From Zopfochytrium polystomum (lineage: Eukaryota; Chytridiomycota; Chytridiomycetes; Chytridiales; Chytridiaceae), in the NCBI GenBank assembly GCA_025765615.1, contig JAIVFJ010000633.1, positions 1 to 17,622 on the forward strand: a stretch of 17,622 bases of DNA, written 5' to 3'. The stretch's first letter is position 1, and every line of letters starts with the position of its first letter. Positions 1-10,329 of the stretch are shown piece after piece. The notes under the pieces were generated by a model. It did no database searches, was not told the DNA's origin, and saw only the letters and a program-made list of their open reading frames with translations. Made by a program: the position numbers and the translations under genes.

Positions 1-48
1 CCATCCCCCTTTTATACCTCTTGAGAGTGTTCCTTGTCAAGACTCAAA

Positions 49-280
49 GAAAGTTCCAGAAAGAGCAATTAGTAATACAATGATACCAATGATACCAATG
101 ACAACAAGTCAGGAAAGCAAAGAAGGTTCCAGAAGGTTCCACAAGGTTCCATGAGGGAATGTTCTAGAAGGTTCCAGAAGGTTCCAGAAGGTTCCATGAA
201 GGAATGTTCTAGAATGTTCCAGAAGGTTGTTCCAGAAGGTTCCATGAAGGAATGCTCTAGAAGGTTCCAGAGGTTTCCAG
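49..280. promoter_or_regulatory. Heat-shock-element-like repeat array (GAAnnTTC units)
   Basis: The stretch is built from alternating GAA and TTC triplets, mostly on a 5-bp step. This is the arrangement bound by heat shock factor trimers (inverted nGAAn units). Clear runs are 49-61 (GAA-TTC-GAA), 122-139, 157-194 (eight consecutive units), 202-224 and 230-242. The core TTCTAGAA occurs at 162-169 and 207-214. A longer unit containing GTTCCATGAAGGAATG is repeated around 190 and 240. That this is a heat shock element is inferred from the pattern. It could equally be a minisatellite that happens to have this composition. No heat-shock gene is recognisable beside it; the only nearby coding relic lies on the minus strand and ends here. 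Confidence 0.5.
80..102. repeat. 9-bp tandem repeat, about 2.5 copies
   Basis: The unit ATGATACCA is repeated head to tail at 80-88 and 89-97, followed by a partial third copy. It sits inside the AT-rich gap between the first and second groups of the GAA/TTC array. Confidence 0.6.
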
Positions 281-1446
281 AGGGTGATTCATAACAATTC
301 CCATCTTCTTTGAGGCAATGCGAGTCTCCTTAGAGATCTTGTCCTCAGCTTTGGCACTGTAGGGGGCCCAAAAGACCAGCGACCATAAGCCCACATCCAC
401 TGCTGAAATGTTCAAGTCCTGTTGCTCTGCAGTGGGAATCAACTCAGGGTGCAGCCTCTCCAGCCTGTCCTTAACCCCTGAACACTCCAAAACATGCCCC
501 CTAGTGCATTTCTTTGCGCAGTCAGCCCTCGCACACGGTCGGTGGAATGCTACCATCCCAGCCCTCCACATCAACATGTGTCAGAGCCACTTCCTGTTAC
601 ATAACCCTAACCTGGCCAAAACCTTCCGCTTTTTAAAAGACGTGTCGCACTCGCTGCACATATACAGTTTCGTTTTTACGCAACTGGGTCGAACTACGCG
701 GGCAAAGCTGCTCCCGCGGGCGTCCTTCTCCTTGGGCAACGACTTCTGGGCCGCCGCTGCCCAAACCTTGATGGAAGGTAGGGGCCTAGCCACCTTGGCC
801 CACGCCAAAGCCCCCTGAAAATCGAGCCTGGTATTGTCCGATAGCCCGTCGCTTCCAGTTGGGAACCGACCTCCCGTCGGCCCCTGGTCAATTAAGAACA
901 TAGGAGTATCTGCCGGACGCAGCGGGTTTCCATGGTCCGCGGTATCTGTCCCCAGCTTCCTCTTGGTTTTACTCCGTTCAAGATAGGTATAGTTGCGGTC
1001 GAGTGGTCAAAGTAGAAGTGGTTTGCGACACTGCACACCGAAGGACCAAGCATGCGCAGGTGGCGCACAAGAAGCTGTGCATGCCGCTCCCACTGATGAA
1101 TTGTGTTTTGGCAGGGATCGCCGCTACGCCTGCCGAAAGGCAGAGTTGCCGCCGCGGACGGCGCAGTCGGCGAAGCGAACAAGTGGGAACACAAGGTCGC
1201 TTGCAGACTTGACCAGCTCCCAGCCGAACTGGAAAGGTTGCGCTGTTCGACCACGCGCTTTTCTTTGCAACATGGCGGGGCTTTTGCTGTTGCGTAGAAT
1301 TTGTCAAAGCGATCGCGCAATATGGTGGAGCTGTGAAAGTCGCCATTGCACACTACGCAGCAGTAGGCTTTTGGAGTGAGCGGAAATGACGTTGTAGATT
1401 GCGCCGCTCGGAAACAGTCAGAGCTCAATATCTTGATCTGGCCCAC
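257..1446 (-). pseudogene. Relic of a C2H2-type zinc-finger protein
   Basis: Read on the minus strand, three finger-like segments follow one another. The first is near 1365-1280 (YCCVVCNGDF...LRDRFDKFYA), the second near 664-584 (YMCSECDTSFKKRKVLARL) and the third near 536-450 (CARADCAKKCTRGHVLE, then a KDRLERLHPEL tail). The Cys pairs and the spacing and core residues of C2H2 fingers are visible. The His ligands are replaced: in finger 1 by Arg (CGC) and Tyr (TAC), each one base from a His codon, and in the others by Leu, Cys or Ser. Fingers 2 and 3 share one frame, interrupted by a TGA at 583-581. Finger 1 is in another frame. I read this as a decayed zinc-finger gene or a decayed duplicate. 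An intron between fingers 1 and 2 or a strongly diverged functional protein is possible. The exact product is not recognised. Confidence 0.35.
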
Positions 1447-2671
1447 AATAGGAGGATTCGCTTTCTTCGTCTCCTTTCCGGTAGGCAGCCATGACGGGGC
1501 GGGCGGTTATTGTATTTCTAACTAATATGCGCAAAGGCAGTTGGAATGTGTGACGCACTGAAATCCTTGCCGCCCATAGCGCTGTCTATATCCGGGAAAA
1601 TGCCTTTCACTTCCACGACTCTGACCGAGGGGCGGACACCCGTCAGTTTGAGGTAGATCCACAGCAGCAAGTGAGGGCGATATTGGCGTTCGTTTCGTCA
1701 ATGTGTGAGAGGAGATGGAAGACAACCATCCGGTCTGCCGATATCCATAACGTACACCTTCCTCATCATCATCCTCGGTCAGGGCGGCAAGCTGCGCGCT
1801 TCCCCTTTTCTCCGTTTGCTGTTGAACAAAATTCAAACCCCGCTCTAAGCAGCGTGCTTTCGCGCCGTCCTCCCGCGCTCACTGGCCTCTGATCAGCCCA
1901 GTCCGCAAGTCCGCTTCTATCAAAAAGGTTACTGCAATAAATGAATTTGAGTAAGATATCTTCCCACTTCGCGCGCAATCCGTCATCCGGCTGTGGACCT
2001 CTTTGCAGGATCTAATTCCTCAATGGATACATTGGAATGTGATGTATTATTCTGTGTCGCGCCAGTTCGAATTGATGATCTCAAGTATTTGCACGTGGAT
2101 TTTCGTGTTGCGGACAAATTTGACGAAATAGGGAGGTTTCGAGGTGGAAGGTGTCGGTGGCCGGTACTGAACGTTTTCAATATCAGGGCTTTGATGGCAG
2201 GGACACAAAAGCGCTGCAATTTGTCTATTTTCTCGTTGGCGAAAATGGGAAGGCTGGGGCTGCCAATTTCACAGCGCAATAATTGGATGTTCGCGACACA
2301 TCGCAAAACTCCTTAATGTGGTGGCTCCCTTCGATAGCGTCGCGCGTGCACCACTCCTCCTCGTCCCCCACACAATTAGAAGAACCAGCTGGTGTTGAGC
2401 TGATGGTCGCCGCCTCTTTCTACCCTTCCATTTGCGGTTTGTGCCGGTGGTCGCTGTCTTCCAGTCCCTTGTTTCGGATGCCAGCCTGTGCGCGAACATA
2501 TTTCGGCGGTTGCAGCCCTCTCGCTGTTCAGCAGCTGCTGGTGATAACGTTAACCATCGGTGCTTTCCTGCTGATCAACCAAGGCTGCGCCAGATCGTCT
2601 GGCAGGAGTTCTGCCGTTCATCATCGACAAGGAGCTTCGAGGAATCAAATTTTTCCACGCTCCGCTTCCAA
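1447..2671. other. No gene recognised
   Basis: Both strands carry open frames of about 70-107 codons (for example 1983-2306 minus and 1993-2316 plus, largely overlapping), but none shows a family motif that I can name. A minus-strand frame at 1522-1836 has an acidic patch (TEDDDEEG) and could be an N-terminal exon of the zinc-finger relic, but no splice sites tie it to that relic convincingly. Confidence 0.4.
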
Positions 2672-2946
2672 TTCTTCTTCTTTCTTTCTTTCGTTCAATT
2701 TTCTTTCTTTTCTTTCTTTCTCTTTCTCTTTCTTTTCTTTCTTTCTTTCTTTTTTCTTTCTTTCTTTCTTCTTTCTTTTCTTTCTTTCTTTCTTTTCTTC
2801 TTTCTTCTTTTTTTCTTTCTTTCTTTTCTTTCTTTTTTCTTTTCTTTTTCTCTTTTCCTTTTTTCTTTCTTTTTTTTTTCTTTTTTTTTCTTTCTTTTCT
2901 CTTTTCTTTCTTTTTCTTTTTTTCCTTCTTTCTTTCTTTCTTCTTT

Positions 2947-2980
<34 letters not shown>

Positions 2981-3000
2981 TCGTCTTTCTTTCTTTCTTT
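2672..3000. repeat. TTTC polypyrimidine microsatellite tract
   Basis: From 2699 to 2982 the plus strand contains only C and T (284 uninterrupted pyrimidines), made of irregular TTTC, TTTTC and TTC units. Shorter pyrimidine runs flank it at 2672-2692 and 2984-3001. It ends roughly 290 bp before the EF3 start codon. Long open frames across it encode only Phe/Ser/Leu on the plus strand or Lys/Glu/Arg on the minus strand and are artefacts of the repeat. Such tracts can form intramolecular triplexes and are prone to length change; whether this one affects EF3 transcription cannot be seen here. Confidence 0.95.
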
Positions 3001-3292
3001 CGTATCTCCTTCGTTCTCCACTTTTTTCCTTTTTTCCCCCCACCCCAACAACAAACACACCACTTCGCCTCGCCTGATCGTCCCGAGGTCGGCCAGCCTG
3101 ATCGTAGCGAACTAAACTTCCTTCACACCCTCGGCCCCGCTTGGACGCGCATACCCTTCCGTGCACACGGATCTCACCTCAAAAAAAAAGTCGTTTCTAA
3201 ACCGCCAAAGGTATTTTTTTGGCTCTTCCAGATCAGCCGCAACTGTGGTTCCAGCGTCTTCTGACCAAAGCGGGCAGAATTCAAGTTTCATT

Positions 3293-6200
3293 ATGTCTAC
3301 CAACGAGAAGAAGTTGCAGTTGGTCGCTGAGCTGCTGAAGACCCTTACCGCGAACTCCACCGCGGCAGCTGACCGCAAGAGCGCGGCGGATGACCTCGCC
3401 GCTATTGTCAACGCCCACTCCAAGGGTCTTGTCTCTTACCACATTCTGGAAAAGCTAAAGAAGGCTGCGACGGACAAGAAGAGTGCGCAAAGCCGGGAGG
3501 GCGCAATGTACGCCTATGCTGCCAATCGCCAAAACAATGAAGAGCGACGAAGTTCCTCTTTTGCTCCAGGCGCTTCCCGTTGTTCTCACTGAGCAGGGTG
3601 AATTTCTGTCTTTTTCTTTCCTCGCCGTAAGGTTATTGCTGATCTCCGTTGACGGACAGGCGATAAGTCGGCTGTGGTCAAGCAAGCGGCCGATGCCGCT
3701 GCGCAAGCACTACTCAAATACGCCACTCGAATCGCCAATGAATCCATGATCACTGCTCAGCCGTACCTCATCAAGTACCTACCCGCCATTCTCAGCGCTG
3801 CGGGTGAGAAGAAGTGCTCGAAAGATGTCAAGAACTTGGCCTCTGCGACAGTGAAGGTAGTCTCTACAAAGATCACTCCCAATGCGATTCGCGACATCCT
3901 CCCAGCCCTCATCAAGGGACAAGACAGCTTCGAGTCGAAGGGCGCTACACGAGTCGCATCCTTGACTGCTATTGCCTCGTTCGGAGAAATGGGCCCAGAA
4001 CAGCTTGGCGCCGCACTTCCCGAAATCGTTCCCGAAATTTCGAAGTCCATCATCGATACCGACCCCGCCGTTTCAAAGGCGGCGGAGCAAGCTCTGTCAG
4101 CAGCGTGTGACGTTATTGGAAATCGCGATCTGGAGCACATGACCGGGCCCCATTTTGCGCTCAATCACACACCCTGAAGAAACCAAGGAGATCATGCACA
4201 AGCTGGCTGGTGTCACTTTTGTTCAGTCCGTCGAGTCGCCTGCCCTCGCAATGATAACACCACTCCTCATCCGCGGTCTCCAATCCGGCGTGACAGCGAC
4301 GATGCGCCAGTCTGCAGTCATTATCGACAACGTGTCTCGTCTTGTCAATGACCCTATCGACGCTGCTCCGTTCATGGGGCTCTTGCTCCCTGCCCTTGCA
4401 AAGGCTTCCGAAGTTATTGCAGACCCGGAGGCTCGTGGTGTCGCATTGAAAACCCAAGCAGCCATGGAGAAGCTGAACGTACTCGTCGAGAAGGAAAAAG
4501 GCTCGTCAGAAGTATGTCGACCTTGATCTTGTCATTGAGGCCATCAAGCAGAAGATCGCGGTTCATGACGGCCACGATATGGATGTTTGGTTCCGCCATG
4601 TTGGACAGCTGTGCTGCTCATTGATGACTCTCAGGAAGTTTGATGAAGAAAGCTGGAAGGAAGTGGAGAAGTTCTTGCTTGTCGTGGACCACAAAGCTAC
4701 CCACTCTATCGAGTCTCTGCGCGTCGAGTGCGAAGCAATGGTCAAGCCGCTTCCTGCTGAGAACGAAGAAGACGATGACGAGGGCGAGGAGCTTTGCAAC
4801 TGCACTTTCACTCTTGCGTACGGTACCAAGATCTTGCTCCACAACACTCACATGCGACTGAAACGCGGAGCCAAGTATGGTTTGCTTGGCGGTAATGATT
4901 CAGGCAAGACTACTCTCATGCGGTCAATCGCCAACGGCTCGGTTGAGGGCTTCCCTGACGCTTCAGAGGTCCGGACAGTGTTCGTCGAGGCCGACATCCT
5001 TGGAGAGCTCTCTCACTTGTCCTGTGTGGACTACATTCTCAACGACCCTCGTCTCGCTGGTGTCAAACGCGAGGACATTCTGAGTGTCCTGGCCACTGTC
5101 GGTTTCACGGAAACTGGAAAAGCCAAGCCCAACCACGCTGTGTCGACCCTTTCTGGTGGGTGGCGTATGAAACTTGCACTTGCTCGTGCTATGCTTCAGC
5201 GTGCCGATATTCTCTTGCTCGACGAACCCACCAACCATCTCGACGTGCTTAACGTGAAGTGGGTCATCAATTACATCAACTCTCTCAAGAATGTCACTTG
5301 CATTATGGTGTCGCACGACCGAAACTTTTTGAACTCTTGCTGCACCAACATCTTGCAAATTGATCGCCTTAAACTGAACCCTTTCAAGGGCAACCTTGAT
5401 GCGTTTATTGCAAAGAACCCTGATGCCAAGGCGTACTTCTCCCTCAAGGAGTCGAAGCTCACCTTCAAGTTCCCTGAGCCTGGGCCAATTGAGGGCATTA
5501 AGTCACGGTCGAAGGCGCTGATGAAGATGTCTCACTGTGACTTCACGTACCCTGGAAACACCACTCCCACACTGTTCGATATTTCCATCCAAGTTTCAAT
5601 GGCGTCCCGTGTCGGTTGCGTCGGCGAGAACGGTGCAGGCAAATCCACAATGATCAAGGTGCTTACTGGAGAGGTGGTACCTCAAACTGGTGACGTATGG
5701 CGCCACCCCAACGCCCGTGTTGCGTATGTCGCTCAGCATGCGTTCCACCACATCGAGAACCACCTGGACAAAACGCCGAACGAGTACATTCGCTGGCGGT
5801 ACGCGGACGGCTCGGACAAGGAGTCCCTCGTTAAAGTCTCCATGATTTTGACCCCAGAGGAGAAGAAGCTTCAAGGCACTGCACAGCAGATTTCCTGGAA
5901 GGCTTCAGACGGCAAGCTCGTGACTGCCAAAAAGCAAGTCAACCAACTGACGGGCCTGCGTCGTACTACCAAAAATGACTTTGAGTACGAGGTCATCTTC
6001 CAGGGCGAGTCCCGCTCCGTCGAGGGTATCTACCTGGACACTCGCACGCTCCAGAAGATGGGTTGGGAAAAGGAAGTGAAAGCCATCGACACTCGCCTGG
6101 CCCAGGCCGCTGGCATGTACGTGCGGACTCTTTCTTCAGCGATGGTCGAGCAGCACCTTGGAGATGTCGGGCTTGAAGCTGAGTTTGCTACCCACTACCG

Positions 6201-6669
6201 CATGTCTGCTCTCTCTGGTGGTCAGAAAGTGAAGGTTGTCATGGCGGCCGCTCTCTGGAACCAGCCCCACATCCTCATTCTTGACGAACCCACGAACTAC
6301 CTCGACCGCGAGGCTCTCGGTGCGCTCGCCAAAGCTATCGAAGAGTTTGGCGGAGGTGTTGTCATTATTTCGCACAACAGCGAGTTCGTCTCGCAGATTT
6401 GCAAGGAAGAATGGCTCATGGACGCTGGTCACCTCACCACCAAGGGCGAGAGCGGTTGGATGGACCGTGTTGGCGACAAGCTCGAGGAGCAGGAAGCAAT
6501 CACTGTCATGGTTGATGCTTTCGGAAACAAGGAAGCTGTTAAGCAGAAGAAGAAGATGTCGAAGCGTGAGGAGAAGCTCTACGCGAAGAAGTTGAAGGAG
6601 AAAATTGATGCTGGTCTTGACTTGGACGACGACGAGTACGAGTTTGCAACGGAGCACAACCTCTTTTGA
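3293..6669 (+). CDS. Translation elongation factor 3 (ABC-F type ATPase)
   Basis: EF3 is a cytosolic ribosome-bound ATPase that helps release deacylated tRNA from the E site. The product would be about 1,100 residues (yeast EF3 is 1,044). HEAT repeats are encoded to about 4480, then a four-helix region. ABC1 has Walker A GGNDSGKT (about 4891-4914), signature LSGGW and Walker B LLLDEPTNHLD. ABC2 has GENGAGKST, LSGGQ and LILDEPTNYLD, with a chromodomain-like insertion between about 5860 and 6080. The tail is Lys-rich, then acidic. The start ATG has A at -3 and opens the conserved N terminus (MSTNEKKLQLVAELL). One intron, 3598-3659, restores EQG-DKSAVVKQ. Three further +1 shifts are needed at 3524/3525 (GCCAATCGCC), 4148-4151 (CCCC) and 4495-4499 (AAAAA); each behaves like one surplus base. 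From 4500 to the stop the frame is intact. Assembly indels are the simplest explanation. Confidence 0.93.
3598..3659 (+). other. Intron of the EF3 gene (62 nt)
   Basis: The donor is CAGG|GTGAAT and the acceptor is GACGGACAG|GCGAT, with a CTGAT branch-like site before the acceptor. Removal joins GAG CAG G to GC GAT AAG and keeps the conserved HEAT-repeat reading frame. Confidence 0.85.
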
Positions 6670-6829
6670 TTCGACTGTTAATGCTTTGTTTGCGTTGACT
6701 CCCTATTCCCCTCTCATTCGGTCCCTCTTGTCATTCATTCATTTGTTTTTGTTACTGTCTGTCTGCTGTTTATTTCTGGTTACCGTACTCATGGACGGAG
6801 ACGAGTTCTCCTGGTTGTGTGCTTTTCTT

Positions 6830-6835
6830 AATAAA
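6830..6835 (+). terminator. Polyadenylation signal of EF3
   Basis: A canonical AATAAA lies about 160 nt after the EF3 stop codon, preceded by a T-rich 3' untranslated stretch. Position and context fit 3' end formation for this gene. Confidence 0.6.
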
Positions 6836-6839
6836 GATT

Positions 6840-8033
6840 GTCTGAGAAGCAGTATTCGACGTTCCGAACGTTTTCTGGAATCCCGGCGCGGGGTCCGCTG
6901 CTTTTGCTTTTGGTCTGCACAAAAGGCTCCACAGGCTGTTCAGACTATTCAGTTCATGTGTTTGTTTGTAATCGACACAGCAGTCCCGAGCCATGCCCTG
7001 GTGCCCAATCGTCGCCGCTGTTTTGGCGAAGCGTAGGCTGTTTTGCCGCTTGCTTATACGTACATCAAGCCGGTCAGAGTACTCGCTGATTGGCGTCGAA
7101 AGGTTTGTTCTCGCAAAATGGGGAAGGCACGTTGGAATTACAACGCAAATCTCCTTAGCTCTCGATTGATGGGAGTCGTGGAAATTGCACCACATTTCTT
7201 GCACCCCTCGACTTCCCGCTCGACGACAAGAATTGTGAGAAAAACACGGAATCGCGCTTCGAGAGGCGCAATCTCCGAACGGATGATAATTAGTTCAAAA
7301 AAAAAAAAAGGGAGAGAGAGATTGGCTGACACGGCGCTACACGAAGGCGATATCGCGTAGGCTCAAAAGTGTGCATCATCCCGTTAAAACAGCGTTTTTT
7401 TACGCAGAGTGCCATTGAATGGCGCGGTAATAAGTCTCACCTTGGAAGCGCTCTTCGGCGGGACCGAAAGGGATCGGTTTCATTGGCTAACTTTAAGCTG
7501 TTCACAAAGTGGGCGTGGACCGCAAGCACACACAACTCGTTAAACACCAAACTGGTTTATACTTACTTTCATTTCGGAGGCGTTGGAACCCCGGTTATTT
7601 TGCTGCAGGTCGAGGCCGGTCTTGGTTCGTATGAGGACGGCGACGTCGGCGGTGGAGAGAGATGGGAAGGATGAGACTTTGGAGACACGCAAAGGCATCT
7701 GAGGGAAAATATGAAGATTTACCGCCGGAAGTGGTGAGTTGCTGATGTTTTTAGCGCCGCATGTCGGCATGTCGTTCATGGCGGAGAGTGAACGGCGTCT
7801 GCTCACGACGTTGTGGGCTCCTGAAATGAACACGACGGAGGACGGAGCATATTCCAGGCCATCTCCACTCTGTGTCTGAGGCCTTCTTAGCGCAGATCAC
7901 TCTGACTATGAATAACCCTTGGCATTCTAGCACTCCCACAGGAAATTGATTAGAGGCATTCTTAGAGTCAACGTTCATTTCATGGTGCTCGGCCTCACCC
8001 ACGCACAAGTCCATCGAAGGAAAGTTGGGGTGA
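6840..8033. other. Intergenic stretch with no recognised gene
   Basis: Open frames here are short and overlap on both strands without family motifs. A 13-base A run begins near 7297. The stretch separates EF3 from the 3' end of the acyltransferase and should contain the 3' untranslated regions of both convergent genes. No clear AATAAA was seen on the minus strand. Confidence 0.5.
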
Positions 8034-9456
8034 TTAAACGCCAAACAAGACAGAGTAAGAAAGTCTCGCAATCCACACCCAAACATAGTAGGCAGCAACG
8101 GCCGTGGCAGTGAGCGACAAGACATCCCAGATTTTCGGCGTGACTTTCACGACCGTCGGGGCCAGGTCCGCGCCCGCCTGCGCAGCAAAGCTCCCTTCCT
8201 GTGCGAATCGCTCCAGCATCGCCTCCTTCCGGGCGAACCGCTGTCGCGTCCACTGCACAAACTTGTCGTTTTGGTCGTTTTCGGCCCCGGCGTGCGTCGA
8301 GTCGGCGAGGCCGGGCACGTTGTCGACGCGGACGCGTTCAAAGTGCATGTGCACCCGCCGCGGGCCCTTCCCGTCGACAAACACCGACACGATCGGGTAC
8401 CGGTCGAACGGATACCGCGCGCCGGGGGCCCCGCCGCCCTCGTATGCGATGCACACGTCATACAGCACGTCAATGGTCCGGAGCGGCTGCGCGCCGCCGC
8501 CGCCACCGCCGCCGCCACGGCTTCCCCCTGCTTTGCCTCGAACGCCGGCGACGATCTTCTCGTCGAGGTTCCGCCCCAGCGCGAGCACCTCGAGGCAGCG
8601 GCGCAGGCCGGTTGTTTTCGGTAGAGGACGTGTTTCGGGTTTGGCGCTGCCGCGAGGGAGGGGGGTCTTTGCTTTGTAGGCGAGGGAGACGGCGACGGTG
8701 TCGTCGGTGATGACGGTACCCTCAGGGAAGATGACCATCCATAGAGGGTGGTGGCTGAGGAGGGAGAGGGTGAGCGAACTGGTGAGGCGGGCGGCGTCGA
8801 TGGTCCACTTTCGAGCGAGGAAGATGAATTCAAAGAATTGCATGCCCCAGCCTGTGGCGCGGATGTTGGGGCAATGGGAGAAGTCAACCTGCGATAAACA
8901 GAGCCAAGGGTAGCGTACCGACGACAGGAATCCACTTCAAGTCTTCTTTCAATATGATCTTGATGTCGCCGTGCGCCCCTTTTGACCATCTGCAAAGCGG
9001 CGTTAGCCTCAGTCGAGCAAAACTGCACAGGGCCTGGGTCTACCCAGACATCGACGGCACGAAACTAATACTCAACGCGACGATCCAGAGGTACGCCCAG
9101 TCGGTGTAAATTTGGTGGTTTGCCATGATGAGGGTGCGAGAAGTAGCGTCTAGCGATCTGTGGTCACCGGTGAGGACGATTTCGAGGGGGCAGAGGAGAG
9201 ACATGACGACCACGAGCACGACGCCGAAGAGGCGCTCGGTGACGCGGATGTACGATCGGTAGAGGGCGTGCGAGCCGAGAACATGGAGGAGAAGGAGGGA
9301 CGGATACTGGATGGTGTTGATTGCGATGCAGCCGCCGTCAAGAACCAACGTGAGGATAGCCGCGCGTAGGAGCACGAGGGGCGATGTCCACGAGATGGAA
9401 GTCCGCTTGGGCTTGCTGCTGCTGCTGCCAGGGCGCCCCGGCTCGGACGACGCCAT
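8034..9456 (-). CDS. Lysophospholipid acyltransferase (PlsC/LPLAT family)
   Basis: This is a membrane acyltransferase moving an acyl chain from acyl-CoA to a lysophospholipid, like the LCLAT1/AGPAT branch. The exons are 9456-9050, 8989-8919 and 8851-8034. Introns are 60 nt (acceptor TTTGCAG after a CTAAC branch site) and 67 nt (donor GTACGC). The total of 1,296 nt encodes 431 residues. Exon 1 has a hydrophobic segment (LLRAAILTLVLDGG), a second near LFGVVLVVVMSLL, and catalytic motif I NHQIYTDW (HX4D). Exon 2 encodes DIKIILKEDLKWIPVVG, exon 3 begins GWGMQFFEFIFLARKW and carries FPEGT. A C-terminal membrane helix follows (LSLTATAVAAYYVWVWIARL). An unusual run of eight glycines (GCC-rich DNA near 8494-8520) interrupts the region before TIDVLYDVCIAYEG. 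The start ATG has G at -3 and +4. An alternative donor at 9071 breaks the frame, so 9049 was chosen. Exact lipid substrate is unknown. Confidence 0.85.
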
Positions 9457-9652
9457 CCCAATCCGTAGAAGATGAAAATAAATAGATAGTAAATAACTAA
9501 CTGATTGATTATTCATTATTATTATCATTATTATTATTATTATTATTTCTGTCTGTCTGTCTGTTTACTGTTGCATTTTGTGATTATTAATATTAATATA
9601 TTGGCACTTTGTGTGCTTGTTGTGGCGCCCACAACCAACAACTAACAGCATC
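9457..9652. promoter_or_regulatory. Divergent intergenic region with ATT and TCTG microsatellites
   Basis: This 196-bp gap separates the acyltransferase start (minus) from the ATG at 9653 (plus), so it probably carries promoters for both directions. It holds an ATT-rich repeat at about 9509-9547 and a TCTG repeat (four to five units) at about 9547-9566, followed by an AT-rich stretch (TTAATATTAATATA). No specific factor site is recognised. Confidence 0.5.
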
Positions 9653-10157
9653 ATGTCCCTGTTCTCGTCCTCGTCGTCGCCGTCGCAGTCGCCGTCGCCA
9701 TCGCCGTCGTCTGCCAGTGATCGCGCTCTTCCTGCCGACGACGACGACGACGACGACGACCCACGACCACGACCACGACGGCAACTCGCGTGCGGATGGT
9801 TGTTCCTCGGACCCGGCTGCCGCTGCTGACCCTTCTTCATTTCCATCTCCTCACCCAACTACCTCGTCAGCTGCCGGACCTGAGAGCGTGCGTTCCTGCG
9901 CCGCGGCAGCATCGAAACTCGCCACCGCCACACCCTGGGCTCCCTCGTCGCCTCTTCAGCCTCCGGTCCCATTGTCGCTGGCCGTGCCCCGCACGATCTC
10001 GGAACCGTCTCAGTCGCCTTTAGCGAGCATGACTTGTGTGGTGCCGCTGTCGCTGCTGAAAGAAGCTCTTACCCCCCCGAGAAGTCCCGTTGAAACTCAG
10101 GCGCTTGCTTTTGAAAGCTTGCAGGCTATCGGTGGGAACAATCTTTCTCTCCCATAA
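9653..10157 (+). CDS. Ser/Asp/Pro-rich frame, possible 5' exon of the TIR-like/TPR gene
   Basis: The ATG at 9653 has A at -3 and opens a Ser/Pro-rich N terminus (MSLFSSSSSPSQSPSPSPSS) followed by eight aspartates. The frame then moves by one base near 9760-9762 (CCC) into a longer frame running to 10157. That frame is rich in Ser, Pro and Ala and includes MTCVVPLSLLKEA. A donor-like G|GTGGGAAC at 10132 could splice to an acceptor at 10378 (GTGAAAG|CT), in phase with the TIR-like frame; this would make it the N terminus of the next gene. Otherwise it is a separate hypothetical protein. No conserved domain is recognised. The one-base shift again sits in a short homopolymer. Confidence 0.4.
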
Positions 10158-10329
10158 AGCCCTGCTCAACCTTCCGTACTTGAACAGGAAAGCCACCGCA
10201 CCCGCAAGAAGCGAAGGTTCCCGTCATATCAGTGGATAGCCCAGTTGATGCGGCGGTATGGTGTGGCTGCAAAAAGAGAATTGCAAAACTAATTATTACT
10301 GTTCATAACCAAAGGGCGGCTCCCTCTCC

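Noticed and set aside
2283..3166. Long plus-strand Phe/Ser-rich and minus-strand Lys/Glu-rich open frames
   Set aside because: They are translations of the TTTC microsatellite and have no independent coding signal.
6136..6657. Minus-strand 173-codon frame over the EF3 3' end
   Set aside because: It overlaps the intact second ABC domain of EF3 and has no family features.
8104..8710. Plus-strand open frames of up to 191 codons opposite the acyltransferase
   Set aside because: They are shadows of the GC-rich minus-strand coding exon, which carries recognised motifs.
8990..9071. Alternative first intron of the acyltransferase using donor A|GTATTA
   Set aside because: It has a better donor sequence but leaves the conserved DIKIILKEDLKWIP exon out of frame; the 9049 donor keeps frame.
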